Shown here piece after piece: positions 33,149 to 42,963 of a DNA stretch of 64,000 nt (its first letter is position 1; the number at the start of each line of letters is the position of its first letter). The translations under genes and the position numbers were made by a program. Under the pieces are notes generated by a model. That model did not search any database. It was not told where the DNA came from and was given only the letters and a program-made list of their open reading frames with translations. The stretch comes from Magnetospirillum aberrantis SpK (lineage in GTDB: Bacteria; Pseudomonadota; Alphaproteobacteria; Rhodospirillales; Magnetospirillaceae): assembly GCF_011022235.1 (NCBI RefSeq), contig NZ_JAAIYP010000034.1, forward strand, positions 307,583-371,582, written 5' to 3'.

Positions 33149-34209
33149 TCGTCCGCATCCGCCACATCAAGAAGGCCACCGGCGCCAACGGCGAGGCCTA
33201 CTACTACGACCGGATCAGCGGGAAGCGGATCAAGGCGCCGTATGGCACGGCCGAATTCGTAGCCGAAGTGGCGGAGTTGCGCAAAGCGGCGGAAGCCGCG
33301 AAACAGGAAACCACCAAGCCGGAAGGCACCTGGGGATGGCTGGTGCAGTACTGGAAGTCGACTCCAGAGTGGCGCGAACATCTCCAGGACAGCACCAAGA
33401 GGGATTACCAGAAGGTGCTAAACTATCTGTCCTCTATCGATGGCGTTCCTCTGCGCGCCATTGACGCGGCGCGGGTGGTCAAAATCAGGAACAAGGCATA
33501 TGACCAGCATAAGCGGCGCTTCGCCAACTACGTCCTGGCCGTGATCTCCCGCGCCTGGAACATCGGGGCCGCCGCTGGAAAAGTGCCGCATGGCAATCCG
33601 ACCAACAAGGAACAGAAGATCAGGCGGCCGAAGGGACTTCCCGACAAGAACCGCCCATGGACAGCCGCCGAGTTCTCCACGGTTTTCTCCGCGATGCCAC
33701 ATCACCTTCAGGTGGCCATGGCCCTGGCTCTCTGGGCTGGATGGCGGGAGGGGGATGTGTGCCGCATGAAACGCTCCGCCTATGATGGTTCCAGCATCCA
33801 GGGTCGACAGGGAAAAACTGGTGACATGGTGCGGCTCCCCTGCCACTCGTCCCTGAAAGCCATCATCGACGCCGAACTGAAGCGTCAACCCCGGACCCCG
33901 GAGGCGCCACTGGTGATCACCATGCGCGGCGGGCACTTCACGGAGAGCGGGTTCAAGGCGTCGTTTTTCAAGGTAATGCGGGTACTGAAAGCGGCGGGTG
34001 CGGTGCAACCCGGTCTCACCTTTCACGGCCTCAGAACCACGCTGGCGACGATGATCGCCGATGCCGGTGGCGACACCAGGGACATTGCCGCAGCCCTCGG
34101 TCATGCCACCGAGGCCATGGCGGCGCATTACGCCCGCCACGCCGAAAAGCGGCGCCGGGCGGCTCGTGCGATCGAGATGATCGACCCTGGCAAAGGCGGT
34201 GAAAAATGA
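33145..34209 (+). CDS. Tyrosine-type integrase
   Basis: 354 residues. N-terminal SAM-like core-binding region (WREHLQDSTKRDYQKVLNYL), catalytic domain with Arg (ALWAGWREGDVCRMKR), Lys region, HGLRTT (His-x-x-Arg) and the nucleophile Tyr in GHATEAMAAHYARHAEKRR. The start GTG overlaps the excisionase stop. The gene ends about 120 bases before the tRNA 3' half that serves as its attachment site. Confidence 0.95.
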   Translation: MIVRIRHIKKATGANGEAYYYDRISGKRIKAPYGTAEFVAEVAELRKAAEAAKQETTKPEGTWGWLVQYWKSTPEWREHLQDSTKRDYQKVLNYLSSIDGVPLRAIDAARVVKIRNKAYDQHKRRFANYVLAVISRAWNIGAAAGKVPHGNPTNKEQKIRRPKGLPDKNRPWTAAEFSTVFSAMPHHLQVAMALALWAGWREGDVCRMKRSAYDGSSIQGRQGKTGDMVRLPCHSSLKAIIDAELKRQPRTPEAPLVITMRGGHFTESGFKASFFKVMRVLKAAGAVQPGLTFHGLRTTLATMIADAGGDTRDIAAALGHATEAMAAHYARHAEKRRRAARAIEMIDPGKGGEK

Positions 34210-34330
34210 CTGACAATTCACCCATTTTCGTCGTCGCCAGTTTTTCCAAAACTGCCGGTAAGTCGTTGATTTTATCCGGCCATGGCGCTGGGTTTTTCCA
34301 TGCTACCGCATTGATTTCCCTGCTTTCGGA

Positions 34331-34380
34331 CAGGCATCATAATCCTGGGGTCGGGGGTTCAAGTCCCTCTCCCGCTACCA
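34331..34380 (+). other. Attachment site: 3' half of a tRNA (CAT anticodon)
   Basis: The sequence runs from the anticodon stem (CAGGC), loop ATCATAA with anticodon CAT, through a T-arm (GGGTTCAAGTCCC) to the acceptor end CCCGCTACCA. The matching 5' half (AGCGGGA...) is absent upstream, so this is not a complete tRNA. It is the duplicated attachment copy left at the integrase end; the intact tRNA-Met or Ile2-type gene should be at the other prophage end, outside the window. Confidence 0.75.
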
Positions 34381-34553
34381 AACGAACGCGAGCCGAAAGC
34401 CCTTGGAAACAGCCGTTTTCAAGGGCTTTTCGCTTTTGTCGGCACCGCGAAATACCGATTCCGCATGGCAGCATATCCTGCAACGGACTTGTTCCGGGCG
34501 ACAGGCGTGGCAAGCTTTGCCCACATGGTTTCCACCTTTCGGAGGATGGGCCA

Positions 34554-35027
34554 GTGGGCGTGGAAATCGAACGACGTTTCATCGCCTCGCCACAGGTGTT
34601 GAACCTGGACCTTGGCCCCGGCCACGACATCGTTCAGGGGTATCTGTGGGCTGGCCCCCAGGGCAATGCCCGTGTCCGGGTGGACGGTGACCGCGGCCTG
34701 CTCACCTGCAAGGGGCCGAAATTCGGCTTTTGCCGCAACGAAACCGAAATCCCCATTCCCCATGCCGCCGCTCTTGACCTTTTGGCGGCGCTGCCTGCGG
34801 AAACCCTGATCCACAAGACCCGCTACGCCGTGGCGGTCGGGGGACTGGGGTGGGCGGTCGACGTGTTCGGCGGCCGCCACCAAGGGCTGATCATCGGCGA
34901 AATCGAACTGACCGATCCGGCGCAGATGTTCCTGCGCCCCGACTGGGCCGTCCGCGAGGTCACCTGGGACCCGCGTTACGGTAATTCCAGCCTGGCGCTT
35001 TCCGGGTGGCAACCGGTCGCCGCCTGA
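34554..35027 (+). CDS. CYTH-domain protein
   Basis: 157 residues from a GTG with GGAGGATGGG upstream. VEIERRFIAS is the ExExR/K opening of the CYTH (tunnel metalloenzyme) family; RVRVDGDRGLLTCKGP, GEIELTDP and WAVREVTWDPRYGNSSLALS are later family strands. The activity may be tripolyphosphate hydrolysis or adenylate cyclase-like; which cannot be told. First chromosomal gene after the prophage. Confidence 0.85.
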   Translation: MGVEIERRFIASPQVLNLDLGPGHDIVQGYLWAGPQGNARVRVDGDRGLLTCKGPKFGFCRNETEIPIPHAAALDLLAALPAETLIHKTRYAVAVGGLGWAVDVFGGRHQGLIIGEIELTDPAQMFLRPDWAVREVTWDPRYGNSSLALSGWQPVAA

Positions 35028-35033
35028 CGGCAC

Positions 35034-36362
35034 TCACCCTTCGTATTCGGCCCGCACCAGGCCGTGACGCTTGAGCTTGTCGTAAAAGGTCTTGCGGGGC
35101 AGTCCCAACGCCTCGATGGTCTTGGCGACGTTGCCGGCATGACGGTTCAGTTCCGCCTCGATCACCGTCTTTTCAAACATATCCACACGTTCAGGCAAAG
35201 TCAGGGCGCCACCATCCTGATGCGGAACGTCGCCATCCAGCAATCCCAGCCCCAAGACAAACCGATCCGCGACATTGCGCAGCTCACGCACGTTTCCCGG
35301 CCAATCATGGGCCATCAGACGGTCGAGCCGTCCCCCCTCCAGAGCCGGCGGCTCGCGGTTGTAACGGCCACAGGCCAGTTGCACGAAATGCCGGAACAGC
35401 AGCGGAATGTCGTCACGTCTGTCACGCAGTGGCGGCAACGGCACCACGACCACGTTGAGGCGGTAAAAGAGATCCTGGCGAAAACGGCCATCGGCCGCCG
35501 CCTGCTTCAAATCCACCTTGGTGGCGGCGACCACGCGCAAGTCCACCGGCACCAGTTCGTTGGACCCCAAAGGTTCCACAGCGCGTTCCTGAAGCGTGCG
35601 CAGGATCTTGACCTGAAGCGTCAGCGGCATGCTTTCGATTTCGTCCAGGAACAAGGTGCCGCCGCTGGCATGCTCGATACGCCCTATCCGGCGCTTGGCG
35701 GCACCGGTGAAGGCGCCGGCCTCGTGCCCGAACAGTTCGCTTTCGAAAATAGTTTCCGGCATGGCACCGCAATTGAGCGCCACGAAGGGGCGCTCGCGCC
35801 GCCGGCCCTGGGCGTGCAGGGCGCGGGCCACCAATTCCTTGCCGGTCCCGGTTTCCCCCCACAGCAGCACGTCGGCGTCGGTGTCCGCCACGGCCGCGAT
35901 GGTCTGACGCAACCGTTCGATGGCCGGCGTGCGACCGATGATGGCACGGCTGTTGGCGTCGGCCAGTTCGTCCCGCAAGCGGCGGTTCTCCAACACCAGC
36001 CGTCGCCGTTCGGCGGCACGCCGGACCACGTCGGCCAACATCTCGGGCGGCGCCGGTTTTTCGACAAAATCATAGGCTCCTTCCCGAATGGCCCGTACCG
36101 CCATGGCCACGTCGCCATGGCCGGTCACCAGAACCACCGGCAATTCCGGGTCGTGGGCACGGAGGCGCGCCAACAACTCCATACCGTCGATTCCCGGCAT
36201 GCGCAGGTCCGTCACCACCACCGCCGGACGGGCCCGGTCCAGCAGTTCCAACGCCTGTTCGCCGGTGGCACAAGCCACCACCGAGAACCCGGCCAGTTCC
36301 AGCGTCTGTTCCCCGGCCGTCAGGACAGGCCGGTCGTCGTCGACCAACAGAACGGTATCCAT
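35034..36362 (-). CDS. dctD: NtrC-family response regulator (DctD-like)
   Basis: 442 residues. Receiver domain with DDDRPVL, phospho-acceptor Asp in [13 protein letters not shown], and Lys in [11 protein letters not shown]+ domain with [15 protein letters not shown] (Walker A), GAFTGA loop and LFLDEIESM; Fis-type helix-turn-helix at the end ([19 protein letters not shown]). It is coupled to the sensor kinase (TGATG overlap) and lies divergent from the dctA-like carrier with a sigma-54 promoter, so DctD is the natural assignment. Confidence 0.88.
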   Translation of the reverse strand: MDTVLLVDDDRPVLTAGEQTLELAGFSVVACATGEQALELLDRARPAVVVTDLRMPGIDGMELLARLRAHDPELPVVLVTGHGDVAMAVRAIREGAYDFVEKPAPPEMLADVVRRAAERRRLVLENRRLRDELADANSRAIIGRTPAIERLRQTIAAVADTDADVLLWGETGTGKELVARALHAQGRRRERPFVALNCGAMPETIFESELFGHEAGAFTGAAKRRIGRIEHASGGTLFLDEIESMPLTLQVKILRTLQERAVEPLGSNELVPVDLRVVAATKVDLKQAAADGRFRQDLFYRLNVVVVPLPPLRDRRDDIPLLFRHFVQLACGRYNREPPALEGGRLDRLMAHDWPGNVRELRNVADRFVLGLGLLDGDVPHQDGGALTLPERVDMFEKTVIEAELNRHAGNVAKTIEALGLPRKTFYDKLKRHGLVRAEYEG

Positions 36363-37996
36363 CAGCCAAGCTCCGCGTTAAGCAATTCAAGCGTAAAGGC
36401 CGCGCCTCCTTCGACACGGTTGACGGCACTCAGATTGCCGCCGAAATCACGGACGATAGCCGACGCGATGGACAACCCCAGCCCCAACCCCTCGCCCGCC
36501 GGTTTTGTGGTGGTGAACGGCTCGAACAAATCGGACAGCAATTCGGGGGCGATGCCCGGACCGGTGTCAGCCACCACCAGCGCGGTTTTTCGCGATCCCG
36601 GATGAATGCGGATGGACAAGGCGCCGAACTCGACCCGCGCCATGGCGTCCAGGGAGTTGGCAACCAGATTGAGCAGCACTTGCTCCAACCGCACCTGTTC
36701 AGCCCGCACCATCACGGTGTTCGCGCCCAGATCGACATCGACCGTCACCCCCTGTTCACGCAGGCGCGATCCCACCATGGCCAGCACCCGCTCCACCGCC
36801 GGCGCCAAGGCCACCGTCGCCAGTTCGCCATCCGGCCGGCGCGCGAATCCCTTGAGCCGGCGTGCGATCTCGCCCAGACGATCCGCCTGGCCGGCGATCT
36901 CGTTCAGATTGGCCGAAACACGGTCATGACGTTGCAACTCAAGAAAACGCAATGCGTTTCCGGCAAAGGCACGGATGGCGGCCAGCGGCTGGTTTATTTC
37001 ATGCACCATGCCGGTCGCCATCTGACCGATGGTCGCCAACTTGGCCGCCTGGACCAGTTCGGCGGTACGCAATTTCAGTTCTTCCTCCAGGGCCGCGCGG
37101 CTTTGACGCTCGAACGCGGCGAAGGCCAGGACACTGCGCCGTCTTTCGGCCACCACGTACACCGCCAGCAACAACGCCGTCATGGCGATGGAGCCGCCTA
37201 CCGCCCAACTCCACCGGCGGCTTTGCGCCATGCGAGTGGAACTGAGCACGCTCAACCGCCATTCGCCACCAGCCAGATCAAGCTGCACGGCCAAGCTATG
37301 GCCGTCCAACGGCGGCATCGGATGAAAGCGCAAGGCCGGATCGCCGGTCAAAAGCACCGTCCCGTCCCGGTCCGTCAACAACAGGCTTTCCGGGCTGTCG
37401 GCCCATAAACGCTCCAAGCGGGCCAACTCGATCTTAGCGACCACGACGCCGATCACCGCCCCACCCGTGCCTAGAACGGGCTGGCCGACATAGTAACCGG
37501 GAACGTGCGACGTCGTTCCCAAGGCGAATTCATGGCCGGTACGCCCTTGCATGGCATCGATGAAGTACGCACGAAAAGAGAAGTCCTTGCCGACGAAACT
37601 GTCCCCGGCCGTGGCATTGCTGGCGGCAATGGCCACGCCGTCCCGGTTCATCACGTAAAGATCGCTGAGGTCGGCGTCGCGCACCAGATCGGCCATCAAG
37701 CCATTCAATTGCCATGCGGCGGCACCGTCGCCGGCCAGGGCGTCGGCCACCAAGGGTGCGCGGGACAACGCCAGGGGCACCCCGGCCGGCCGTTCCAGTT
37801 CGCGTTGCAGCAAGGTTCGGAACAGGTCGGCGCGGCCCTGGACCTGGGCGGCGATATCGGCCATGGCGCTGGCTTCCCCTCCGACCCCGCAAAGCCACGC
37901 CGCCAGCGGCACCAGCACCAGCAACGCCCCGAACCATAGCCGGGGCAAGGGAAACCGGTCATGGGGAGGAAAAGAGACAAAAGGCTCGGCCGTCAT
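36362..37996 (-). CDS. dctB: Sensor histidine kinase (DctB-like)
   Basis: 544 residues. N-terminal transmembrane helix, large periplasmic sensor (~45-290) in the position of a double-Cache domain, second transmembrane helix near 280-300, then DHp box [21 protein letters not shown] and HATPase motifs ([34 protein letters not shown]). The start at 37996 has AGGA upstream. Expected to sense C4-dicarboxylates and phosphorylate the neighbouring regulator. Confidence 0.88.
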   Translation of the reverse strand: MTAEPFVSFPPHDRFPLPRLWFGALLVLVPLAAWLCGVGGEASAMADIAAQVQGRADLFRTLLQRELERPAGVPLALSRAPLVADALAGDGAAAWQLNGLMADLVRDADLSDLYVMNRDGVAIAASNATAGDSFVGKDFSFRAYFIDAMQGRTGHEFALGTTSHVPGYYVGQPVLGTGGAVIGVVVAKIELARLERLWADSPESLLLTDRDGTVLLTGDPALRFHPMPPLDGHSLAVQLDLAGGEWRLSVLSSTRMAQSRRWSWAVGGSIAMTALLLAVYVVAERRRSVLAFAAFERQSRAALEEELKLRTAELVQAAKLATIGQMATGMVHEINQPLAAIRAFAGNALRFLELQRHDRVSANLNEIAGQADRLGEIARRLKGFARRPDGELATVALAPAVERVLAMVGSRLREQGVTVDVDLGANTVMVRAEQVRLEQVLLNLVANSLDAMARVEFGALSIRIHPGSRKTALVVADTGPGIAPELLSDLFEPFTTTKPAGEGLGLGLSIASAIVRDFGGNLSAVNRVEGGAAFTLELLNAELG

Positions 37997-38077
37997 GGCA
38001 ATTTCCTGTCGGGCGGACGGAAGGCGACGCAGCAAACCCGAAAGGCGAGCCGCGCAACGGAAAACAATGTTTTAGTC

Positions 38078-38130
38078 CGTGCGGAAATCCGCACGAATTT
38101 TTGCGGAGACCGTGCGGGAACCCGCCCACG
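38078..38130. promoter_or_regulatory. Two palindromic activator sites upstream of dctA
   Basis: CGTGCGGAAATCCGCACG (38078-38095) and CGTGCGGGAACCCGCCCACG (38111-38130) are related inverted repeats in tandem, 33 bases centre to centre, about 80 and 50 bases upstream of the -24 element. This is the usual arrangement of DctD upstream activating sequences. Confidence 0.8.
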
Positions 38131-38168
38131 CGGCATAGAAAAACAAAGCAATTACAACGCCTTTGCTG

Positions 38169-38184
38169 TTGGCACAGGGTTTGC
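38169..38184 (+). promoter_or_regulatory. Sigma-54 promoter of dctA
   Basis: TTGGCACAGGGTTTGC carries GG and GC exactly ten bases apart, the -24/-12 hallmark (TGGCAC-N5-TTGC). It lies about 55 bases before the carrier start and downstream of the activator palindromes. Expression would therefore depend on RpoN and the DctD-like regulator. Confidence 0.88.
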
Positions 38185-38241
38185 GCAGGAAATCGGCGCA
38201 CCCGCCCTTGGGGCCATGCCACCACACCAGAGGAAACCGAG

Positions 38242-39549
38242 ATGCATCCTGCTCCGGCACCAAAAAAGACGAAAGGCAAGTTTTACACCAACCTGACCTT
38301 TCAGGTTCTGACCGCCATCACCATCGGGGTCCTGTTGGGGCATTTCGTCCCTGACCTTGCGGTGAAGATGAAACCCCTGGGCGAGGCCTTCATCCGTCTG
38401 GTCAAGATGGTCATTGGTCCCATCGTCTTCATCACCGTGGTCACCGGCATTTCCTCCATGGGCGACATGAAGAAGGTCGGCAAGGTGGGCGGCAAGGCCC
38501 TGTTGTATTTCGAAGTGGTGACCACCTTCGCCTTGGCCATCGGCCTGATCGTCGTCAACCTGATCGGCCCGGGCCGGGGAATGCATGTGGTTCAAGGACA
38601 GGTGGACGCCAAGGCCGTGGCCAAGTACGCCGCTGCGGCACATGAACACGACACCGTGTCATTCATCCTGAACCTCATTCCCGAGAACGTGGTCAGCGCC
38701 TTTGAAAAAGGCGACCTGTTGCAGATCCTTCTCTTTTCGATCCTGTTCGGCGTGGCCCTGGCCGCCATGGGCGACCGCGGCAAGATGGTCGAGGGCTTCC
38801 TGGAAAAGGTTGGTCACGTCATGTTCGGGGTCATTGGCATCGTCATGCGCGTGGCCCCCCTGGGCGCCTTTGGCGCCATGAGCTACACCATCGGCAAATA
38901 CGGCGTGTCGTCCCTGGCCTCGCTGGGGCAGTTGATGGCCTCGGTCTACATCACCATGGCGCTGTTCGTTTTCGTGGTGCTGGGAAGCATCGCGCGAATC
39001 TACAACTTCAGCCTGTGGCGTTTCCTGCGCTACATCAAGGACGAACTTTTGATCGTGCTGGGCACGTCATCGTCGGAATCGGCCCTGCCGCGCATGATGG
39101 ATAAGCTTCAGCGTTTCGGCTGCGCCAAGCCGGTGGTCGGACTGGTCATTCCCACGGGCTATTCCTTCAATCTCGACGGCACCTCGATCTATCTGTCCAT
39201 GGCCGCCATCTTCATCGCCCAGGCCTATGACATCGACCTGACCCTGACCCAACAGCTCAGCATCCTGGCGGTGCTCCTGTTGACCTCCAAGGGGGCGGCG
39301 GCGGTGACCGGCGGCGGCTTCATCACCTTGGCCGCCACGCTTTCGGCCACCGGAACCTTGCCCATCGAAGGGCTCGCGCTGTTGCTGGGTGTCGACCGCT
39401 TCATGTCCGAAGCCCGCGCCATCACCAACCTGATCGGCAACGGCGTCGCCACCATCGTCGTCGCCAAGATGGAAAAGGAATTCGACGAATCCAAGGCCGT
39501 CGAGGAATACCAAAGCCATTTCCGCGAGCCGGCCCTGGCCGCCATCTGA
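38242..39549 (+). CDS. dctA: C4-dicarboxylate:H+/Na+ symporter (DctA family)
   Basis: 435 residues, DAACS-type membrane carrier. Family motifs: [40 protein letters not shown] (serine-rich loop), [24 protein letters not shown] and [22 protein letters not shown]. It imports succinate, fumarate and malate. The start at 38242 follows AGGAAACC; the much longer open frame upstream overlaps the sigma-54 control region and is not used. Followed by a strong terminator. Confidence 0.93.
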   Translation: MHPAPAPKKTKGKFYTNLTFQVLTAITIGVLLGHFVPDLAVKMKPLGEAFIRLVKMVIGPIVFITVVTGISSMGDMKKVGKVGGKALLYFEVVTTFALAIGLIVVNLIGPGRGMHVVQGQVDAKAVAKYAAAAHEHDTVSFILNLIPENVVSAFEKGDLLQILLFSILFGVALAAMGDRGKMVEGFLEKVGHVMFGVIGIVMRVAPLGAFGAMSYTIGKYGVSSLASLGQLMASVYITMALFVFVVLGSIARIYNFSLWRFLRYIKDELLIVLGTSSSESALPRMMDKLQRFGCAKPVVGLVIPTGYSFNLDGTSIYLSMAAIFIAQAYDIDLTLTQQLSILAVLLLTSKGAAAVTGGGFITLAATLSATGTLPIEGLALLLGVDRFMSEARAITNLIGNGVATIVVAKMEKEFDESKAVEEYQSHFREPALAAI

Positions 39550-39628
39550 AACCGGCAGACGGACCTCCTCCCCCGTCTTCCGGCCGCCGCCGGGTGTTCC
39601 GCAAGCCCCAAGAGCCCGGCGGCAGAAA

Positions 39629-39654
39629 AGCCCCCGTCCCTGCGGACGGGGGCT
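39629..39654 (+). terminator. Rho-independent terminator of dctA
   Basis: Stem AGCCCCCGTCC/GGACGGGGGCT with loop CTGC, followed by TCTTCGTTTC. Lies 80 bases after the dctA stop. The stretch from here to 39907 holds no gene and turns AT-rich just before the next start. Confidence 0.8.
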
Positions 39655-39907
39655 TCTTCGTTTCGGGTCATGCACAGATCGGGTGGATAAGTCTGTCGAT
39701 AAGCCGTGAGCAAGTGCGGCAGGCGTCGGTAACGCCTGAAATCCTCGGCCTTGCCCATTTCCAAGGCAGATCCGTCAGGGATGCCCGAGGAGCAGACTGG
39801 TTATCAAATACCCGCATGCTGTTAACCGGCGATTTACGACGCCCCAAAAGAATATTAATACTAAAGAAGTAATGTGCCTTCATGGATCGCTCGACCAGAG
39901 GCGGAGA

Positions 39908-41236
39908 ATGAACAGCTTGACGCACAGGGCGCAGTCACCGTCCCCCTGTACCGTAACGGCACGGTCGCGATGCGGGTTGTCGGTGATCACCGCCCCGGCG
40001 GCGTTGGCCGCCGACTGCCGCCCGGCCCCTTCGCCGACGGCCTGGAACGACGGCGGCACCGCTTTCGGCGACATCCTGCGTGTGTTGCTGGTGGAGGATT
40101 TCGCCGCCGACGCCAAATTGGTGTCGCTGTCCTTGCGTGAAACGCCTGACCAGACTTTCGTCATTACCCACGCCGCCACCTTGCGCGACGCCCTGGCCAT
40201 CTTGGGCAACACGACGGTAGATGTGGTCTTGCTTGACCTGTCTCTTCCCGATTCCAGCGGCGTCGCCACGGTGACCCGCTTGCGCGACAGCGCCCCGCAG
40301 GTTCCGGTGGTGGTGATGACCGGCAATTCCGATCCGGCCTTCGCCCGCCGTGCGCTGGAGGCCGGAGCCCAGGATTATCTGGTCAAGGGCGACGATTCCG
40401 GTCCGGTGGTCGCCCGCGCCATCCGCTACGCCATCATGCGCATGGCCACCCTGATCGAGCGGGAAAAGCTGATCAGCAAGCTTGAACGCGAACAACAGAC
40501 CTTGCGTCGGGAACTGGACGCCGCGCGTGCCATGCAATTCAACCTGCTGCCACGCCCGGCGACGGCTTCGCCACGACTTGAAGAACTGGGCCTGTCGGTC
40601 GAAGCCTATTTCGAACCGTCCTCGGGAATCGGCGGTGACCTTTGGGGAATGTTGGATTGCGGCGCCAACCGCATCGGGTTCTTCGCCTTCGACTTTTCCG
40701 GGCACGGCATCAGCGCCGCGCTGAACGTGTTCCGGCTTCATACGCTGATGGGAGAGCACCTGCCGAACCCGAACGACCCGGCGGCGACCCTTGGCGTCCT
40801 CAACCATTCGCTCAACGGGTTGCTGGCCCCCGGACAATACGCCACCATTTTTCTCGGCATCCTGGACACCGAGAAAGACGAGTTGGTCTGGTCGGCGGCC
40901 GGTCATCCCGGTCCGGCCCTGCTGGGGGCGGACGGTTCCATCGTCATGCTCGACACCCGAGGCACGCCGCTCGGCATCGCGGCCAACGCCTCCTACCACA
41001 ATCGCCGGATCGCTTTTCCCCACGGAACCAGCTTGTTCCTCTATTCCGACGCGGTGACGGAAAGCACCGGCCTCAACGGAGAAATGCTCGGGGAAGAAAA
41101 CCTGGGGCAAATGCTGCGGACCGCCACCGCCAATTCCGCTGGATTCTGCCTTGAGGACCTGCTCAACCAATTTTTCGTCCGCGCCCGCCATCCGATCGAG
41201 GACGACCTGACAGCCGTCCACATCCGGCGCTGTTGA
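39908..41236 (+). CDS. Response regulator fused to PP2C-type (RsbU-like) phosphatase
   Basis: 442 residues. Receiver domain at ~57-170 with VEDFAADAK, acceptor Asp in VVLLDLSLPDSSG, and VKGDDSG as the Lys site. A coiled-coil linker (LISKLEREQQTLRREL) leads to a SpoIIE/PP2C domain: FNLLPRP, GGDLWGML, FFAFDFSGHGISAAL, LLAPGQYATIFLG, AAGHPGPALL and LYSDAVTES. RsbU-type phosphatases dephosphorylate STAS proteins, here the next gene. GGCGGAGA precedes the ATG. Confidence 0.9.
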   Translation: MNSLTHRAQSPSPCTVTARSRCGLSVITAPAALAADCRPAPSPTAWNDGGTAFGDILRVLLVEDFAADAKLVSLSLRETPDQTFVITHAATLRDALAILGNTTVDVVLLDLSLPDSSGVATVTRLRDSAPQVPVVVMTGNSDPAFARRALEAGAQDYLVKGDDSGPVVARAIRYAIMRMATLIEREKLISKLEREQQTLRRELDAARAMQFNLLPRPATASPRLEELGLSVEAYFEPSSGIGGDLWGMLDCGANRIGFFAFDFSGHGISAALNVFRLHTLMGEHLPNPNDPAATLGVLNHSLNGLLAPGQYATIFLGILDTEKDELVWSAAGHPGPALLGADGSIVMLDTRGTPLGIAANASYHNRRIAFPHGTSLFLYSDAVTESTGLNGEMLGEENLGQMLRTATANSAGFCLEDLLNQFFVRARHPIEDDLTAVHIRRC

Positions 41237-41255
41237 ACACTGAAGCGGAACAAAA

Positions 41256-41936
41256 ATGGATATCAGCCACATCGAAGGACCGGAACCCGTTTACCGTCTG
41301 GCCGGAAAGCTGTCCTTCGCCGACAACGAGGCCATGCGACCGGTGCTCGACGACATGGGAACGGGAACCGGACGCACCCTGATCCTGGACATCGGTCAGC
41401 TGGATTACGTGGATTCTTTCGGAATCGGCCTTTTCCTGGTGGCTCTCGATGAAGTCAAGAAAGCGGGAAACCGTCTGGTCGTGCGCAATCCGCAAGGGGC
41501 GGTCAAACGCATATTCGCGTTGTCCAACCTTGATACCCTGCTGACCATCGAAGGGGAAAACACCCCGCCCCTGGGGCCAAGCGCCAAATTGCCGCCGTTG
41601 GCGCCAATTCATAACGGATTGACCATCGGTCCGGTCGTCGCCGACGGAGAGGACGGCTTTGTCGTCATGTTGACTGGACGCTTCACCTTCAACGACCACG
41701 AAGGATTCGAAGCCTTGTTGTCGGCCATCGAATCCTGCGCGGAGACCACCCTGACATTGAATCTCAAGGGGTTGGAATTCATGGATTCCGCGGGTCTGTC
41801 CATGTTGCTGATCGCACGCGAGGAAGCCGCGCGCAACAACACCCACCTTGTCCTCGCCTCTCCTTCCGGCCGGGTATCGCAATTGCTGGACCTGGCAGCA
41901 ATCGACACGTTGGTGGACGTCCGTGAACAACGCTGA
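41256..41936 (+). CDS. Tandem STAS-domain protein (anti-anti-sigma type)
   Basis: 226 residues, two STAS domains: ~1-95 with TLILDIGQLDYVDSFGIGLFL and ~125-226 with LTLNLKGLEFMDSAGLSMLL. Each carries the D-S motif (VDSFG and MDSAG) in which the serine is the usual phosphorylation site. Two domains in one chain is less common than one. Lies between the phosphatase and the ATPase in a partner-switching module. Confidence 0.9.
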   Translation: MDISHIEGPEPVYRLAGKLSFADNEAMRPVLDDMGTGTGRTLILDIGQLDYVDSFGIGLFLVALDEVKKAGNRLVVRNPQGAVKRIFALSNLDTLLTIEGENTPPLGPSAKLPPLAPIHNGLTIGPVVADGEDGFVVMLTGRFTFNDHEGFEALLSAIESCAETTLTLNLKGLEFMDSAGLSMLLIAREEAARNNTHLVLASPSGRVSQLLDLAAIDTLVDVREQR

Positions 41937-42693
41937 CGGCACAGCGACCATCCCGCGCATCCTGGCCCTTTATGACGGGTTCACACCGGCCCAGTCCCTG
42001 ATCGACGCCTGCCAGCGGATGGGGGTGGACCTTATTCCCTATGTGGAATGCATGCCGATGGGACCAACACCATGTCTTTTGATGGCTCCGGCCATCCCAT
42101 GGCGGCTGTCCCGCGCCTTGTCCGGCGATTTTTCGGGTTTCATCGAGGTGGCTCCCGACCGTGCTGAAACCATTCCGGCGGTGTGGAAGGATTGTGCGGC
42201 GACCATCGCACAGGGAGGGGTCGCCGTGTCCCTGACCACCGCGGCCGCCTATGGACACGACATTCCATGCCAGTTCATGAACGCCGTCAGCCGCCGCTTC
42301 GACGCGCCGTCATGCCAACAATCCATGGAATTGGCTCTTTACGAGGCGTTGTCCAACGCCATCATCCACGGAAACCTGGAACTGGACAGCAGCCTGAGGG
42401 GCAGCGCGGCACATCTGCGCGCCTATCGCACCGCCTTGGAACAGGCGTTGAGCACCCCCACCCTGTCGTCGCGACGCATCAACCTTACGTGCCGTCCCTT
42501 GGGGACCATGCTGAGGCTTGAAGTACACGACCAGGGACGCGGCTGGGATGTGCGCCAAGTGCTCGACACGCCTTTGGCCTCGGACGCCAAGAGCGGCCGG
42601 GGACTGGACCTGATCCGCCGGATGGCGCAATCCGTCGCCGCCATGGATTGCGGCCGCCGCTTGATCATGGATTTCCGCCGCGACCAATCTTGA
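41923..42693 (+). CDS. HATPase_c (RsbW/anti-sigma-type) protein with N-terminal extension
   Basis: 256 residues from a GTG overlapping the STAS stop. N-terminal ~105 residues are an unassigned alpha/beta region (ILALYDGFTPAQSLIDACQR). C-terminal ATPase: LALYEALSNAIIHGNLELDS (N box), LEVHDQGRGWDVR (G1) and SGRGLDLIRRMAQSV (G2). Such kinases phosphorylate STAS partners. No sigma factor is next to it, so the output is unknown. Confidence 0.85.
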   Translation: MNNADGTATIPRILALYDGFTPAQSLIDACQRMGVDLIPYVECMPMGPTPCLLMAPAIPWRLSRALSGDFSGFIEVAPDRAETIPAVWKDCAATIAQGGVAVSLTTAAAYGHDIPCQFMNAVSRRFDAPSCQQSMELALYEALSNAIIHGNLELDSSLRGSAAHLRAYRTALEQALSTPTLSSRRINLTCRPLGTMLRLEVHDQGRGWDVRQVLDTPLASDAKSGRGLDLIRRMAQSVAAMDCGRRLIMDFRRDQS

Positions 42694-42720
42694 CACATCG
42701 CGGCATGTTGCATCGCAGCA

Positions 42721-42903
42721 ATGTTTCAGGCAGTGTTGAAACGCCTGAACTTGCCGCTGCAAGGATTGGAAGACATGTCGATTCCGCCCCTGTTCGTGCC
42801 GAAAGTTTCCGCGTGGCTAGCGCGTGAAGGCTTCACCATCCTGACGGCGCCGTCTTCGTTGGTGGCCCGCGCCCTGGCCGAGGTGCGGCGGGACGCATCC
42901 TGA
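42721..42903 (+). CDS. Short hypothetical protein
   Basis: 60 residues, weakly supported. It follows the ATPase gene by 27 bases on the same strand; the inner reading from an ATG at 42775 (MSIPPLFVPKVSAWLAREGF) has a better amphipathic helix. No family recognised; it may be non-coding. Confidence 0.35.
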   Translation: MFQAVLKRLNLPLQGLEDMSIPPLFVPKVSAWLAREGFTILTAPSSLVARALAEVRRDAS

Positions 42904-42963
42904 CCGTTTTTGTCTTTCCTATGAAGCGGACGGCCCAGACCGCCCGCTTGAGATCATAAGATT

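Larger units (their letters stand above)
1..34380. mobile_element. Prophage (right-hand part; left end outside window)
   Basis: Contiguous phage gene order: HK97-type capsid, S49 protease, portal, terminase, replication and recombination genes, repressor switch with operators, early small-gene cluster, excisionase and tyrosine integrase, ending at a tRNA 3' half that serves as the attachment site. Leftward genes occupy 1 to about 16.3 kb and rightward early genes 21.4 to 34.2 kb. Tail, lysis and the other attachment site must lie to the left. No obvious frameshift is seen in the core genes present, so the element could be intact. Confidence 0.95.

Noticed and set aside
34294..34380. Complete tRNA gene at the prophage edge
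   Set aside because: Only the anticodon arm, T-arm and acceptor 3' strand are present; no 5' acceptor strand or D-arm within 60 bases upstream.
37714..38241. Extended N-terminus of DctA (reading from 37714)
   Set aside because: Overlaps the divergent kinase gene and the sigma-54 promoter; the family N-terminus begins at 38242.
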